Assembly (NCBI GenBank): GCA_027068725.1
Contig: JAMOMD010000420.1
Coordinates: forward strand, 1-5,634
Length of the DNA: 5,634 bases
Direction: 5' to 3'
Source of the DNA: Thermoproteales archaeon
GTDB lineage: Archaea; Thermoproteota; Thermoprotei; Thermoproteales; Thermocladiaceae
The translations under genes and the position numbers were made by a program. Shown one piece after another: positions 5,227 to 5,634 of this stretch (position 1 is the first letter of the stretch; each line of letters opens with the position of its first letter). Under the pieces are notes generated by a model. The model ran no database searches. It was given only the letters and a program-made list of their open reading frames with translations, and had not been told where the DNA came from.

Positions 5227-5634
5227 GTGAAGGCATGCGTTCTCGAACATCCTGGACGCATCAAGGTACGTAATGTCGATGTTCCTGTAGTACAGCGAGG
5301 CTGGGTCCTAGTAAAAGTTAGACTAGTCGGCATCTGTGGTACAGATCTCGCCCTTTACCAGGGTAAGATCATCAGAAAACTACCACTCATACCTGGGCAC
5401 GAGGTAGTTGGCATAGTAGAAGACGTTGGCCCTGACGTACCTAGAGACCTCATAGGGCACAAGGTCGTGTTTGAGATAAACATAACCTGTGGACAGTGCA
5501 CATACTGCAGATCAGGATTATACACGCACTGCACAAACAGGAAAGCAATAGGGCTAGACATTGATGGTGGAATGGCAGAGTACGTGACAGTACCTGCACA
5601 AAACCTACTAATAGTAGACGACATTCCTGATGAG
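5227..5634 (+). CDS. Zinc-dependent medium-chain alcohol dehydrogenase (5' part only)
   Basis: From the GTG at 5227 the frame is open for 136 codons to the window end. The visible part is the GroES-like catalytic domain of the medium-chain dehydrogenase family. GICGTD (35-40) gives catalytic zinc ligand C37 and D40; PGHEVVG (56-62) gives H58 and E59. C88, C91, C94 and C102 form the structural zinc lobe, and GLDIDGGMAEYV (109-120) is the usual segment after it. The NAD(P)-binding Rossmann fold would lie downstream, outside the window. The enzyme should oxidise an alcohol or polyol, or reduce the carbonyl; threonine, sugar and simple alcohol dehydrogenases cannot be separated from this part. 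The GTG is the only start in frame after an upstream TAA at 5203-5205, and MKACVLE is a normal beginning for the family. It faces away from the chelatase operon. Confidence 0.92.
   Translation, partial: MKACVLEHPGRIKVRNVDVPVVQRGWVLVKVRLVGICGTDLALYQGKIIRKLPLIPGHEVVGIVEDVGPDVPRDLIGHKVVFEINITCGQCTYCRSGLYTHCTNRKAIGLDIDGGMAEYVTVPAQNLLIVDDIPDE

Noticed and set aside
5355..5624. Minus-strand open frame of 89 codons.
   Set aside because: It lies antisense to the zinc-binding part of the alcohol dehydrogenase and shows no motif.
1..5634. Mobile elements, CRISPR repeats, toxin-antitoxin pairs or defence genes.
   Set aside because: I looked for transposase motifs, evenly spaced direct repeats, terminal repeats with target duplications and paired small genes, and found none; the tRNA shows no duplicated 3' end that would mark an integration site.

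Overview
This window looks like chromosomal DNA of a thermophilic archaeon, most likely a member of the Thermoproteota (crenarchaeotes). The evidence is a NucS/EndoMS-type nuclease, archaeal TATA-like boxes lying about 23-33 nt from start codons (so transcripts would be leaderless or nearly so), a very GC-rich tRNA with an encoded CCA end, frequent AGA/AGG and ATA codons, and tightly packed genes with 1-4 nt overlaps. I cannot name the species.

Layout. Positions 1-486 (minus) hold a small heat-shock protein gene whose 3' end lies beyond the window. Positions 487-710 hold no gene that I can support; they contain the hsp20 promoter, two adjoining short palindromes and a longer-range inverted repeat. 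A tRNA-Arg(TCT) gene lies on the minus strand at 711-788. A divergent promoter region (789-897) separates it from a plus-strand pair: a purine-type phosphoribosyltransferase (898-1524) and, 2 nt later, an unrecognised small membrane protein (1527-2048). That pair converges with a minus-strand operon across only 9 bp.

The minus-strand operon, in transcription order, is a CbiX-like sirohydrochlorin chelatase fused to a degraded CbiC-like domain (5161-4316), tatC (4316-3471), folE (3474-2896) and nucS (2855-2058). The first three genes overlap by 1 and 4 nt, so translation is probably coupled. nucS follows after 40 nt and may also have its own promoter. Divergent from this operon, the plus-strand start of a zinc-dependent medium-chain alcohol dehydrogenase (5227 to the window end) appears to share one palindromic TTTAAA box with it.

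How the genes fit together. Most are housekeeping: protein folding, nucleotide salvage, tetrapyrrole metal insertion, export of folded proteins, pterin/deazapurine precursor synthesis and mismatch-directed DNA cleavage. I see no mobile element, CRISPR array, phage gene or defence island. The least ordinary points are the CbiX-CbiC fusion that lacks the expected CbiC histidine, the shared bidirectional promoter, and the paired palindromes upstream of hsp20.
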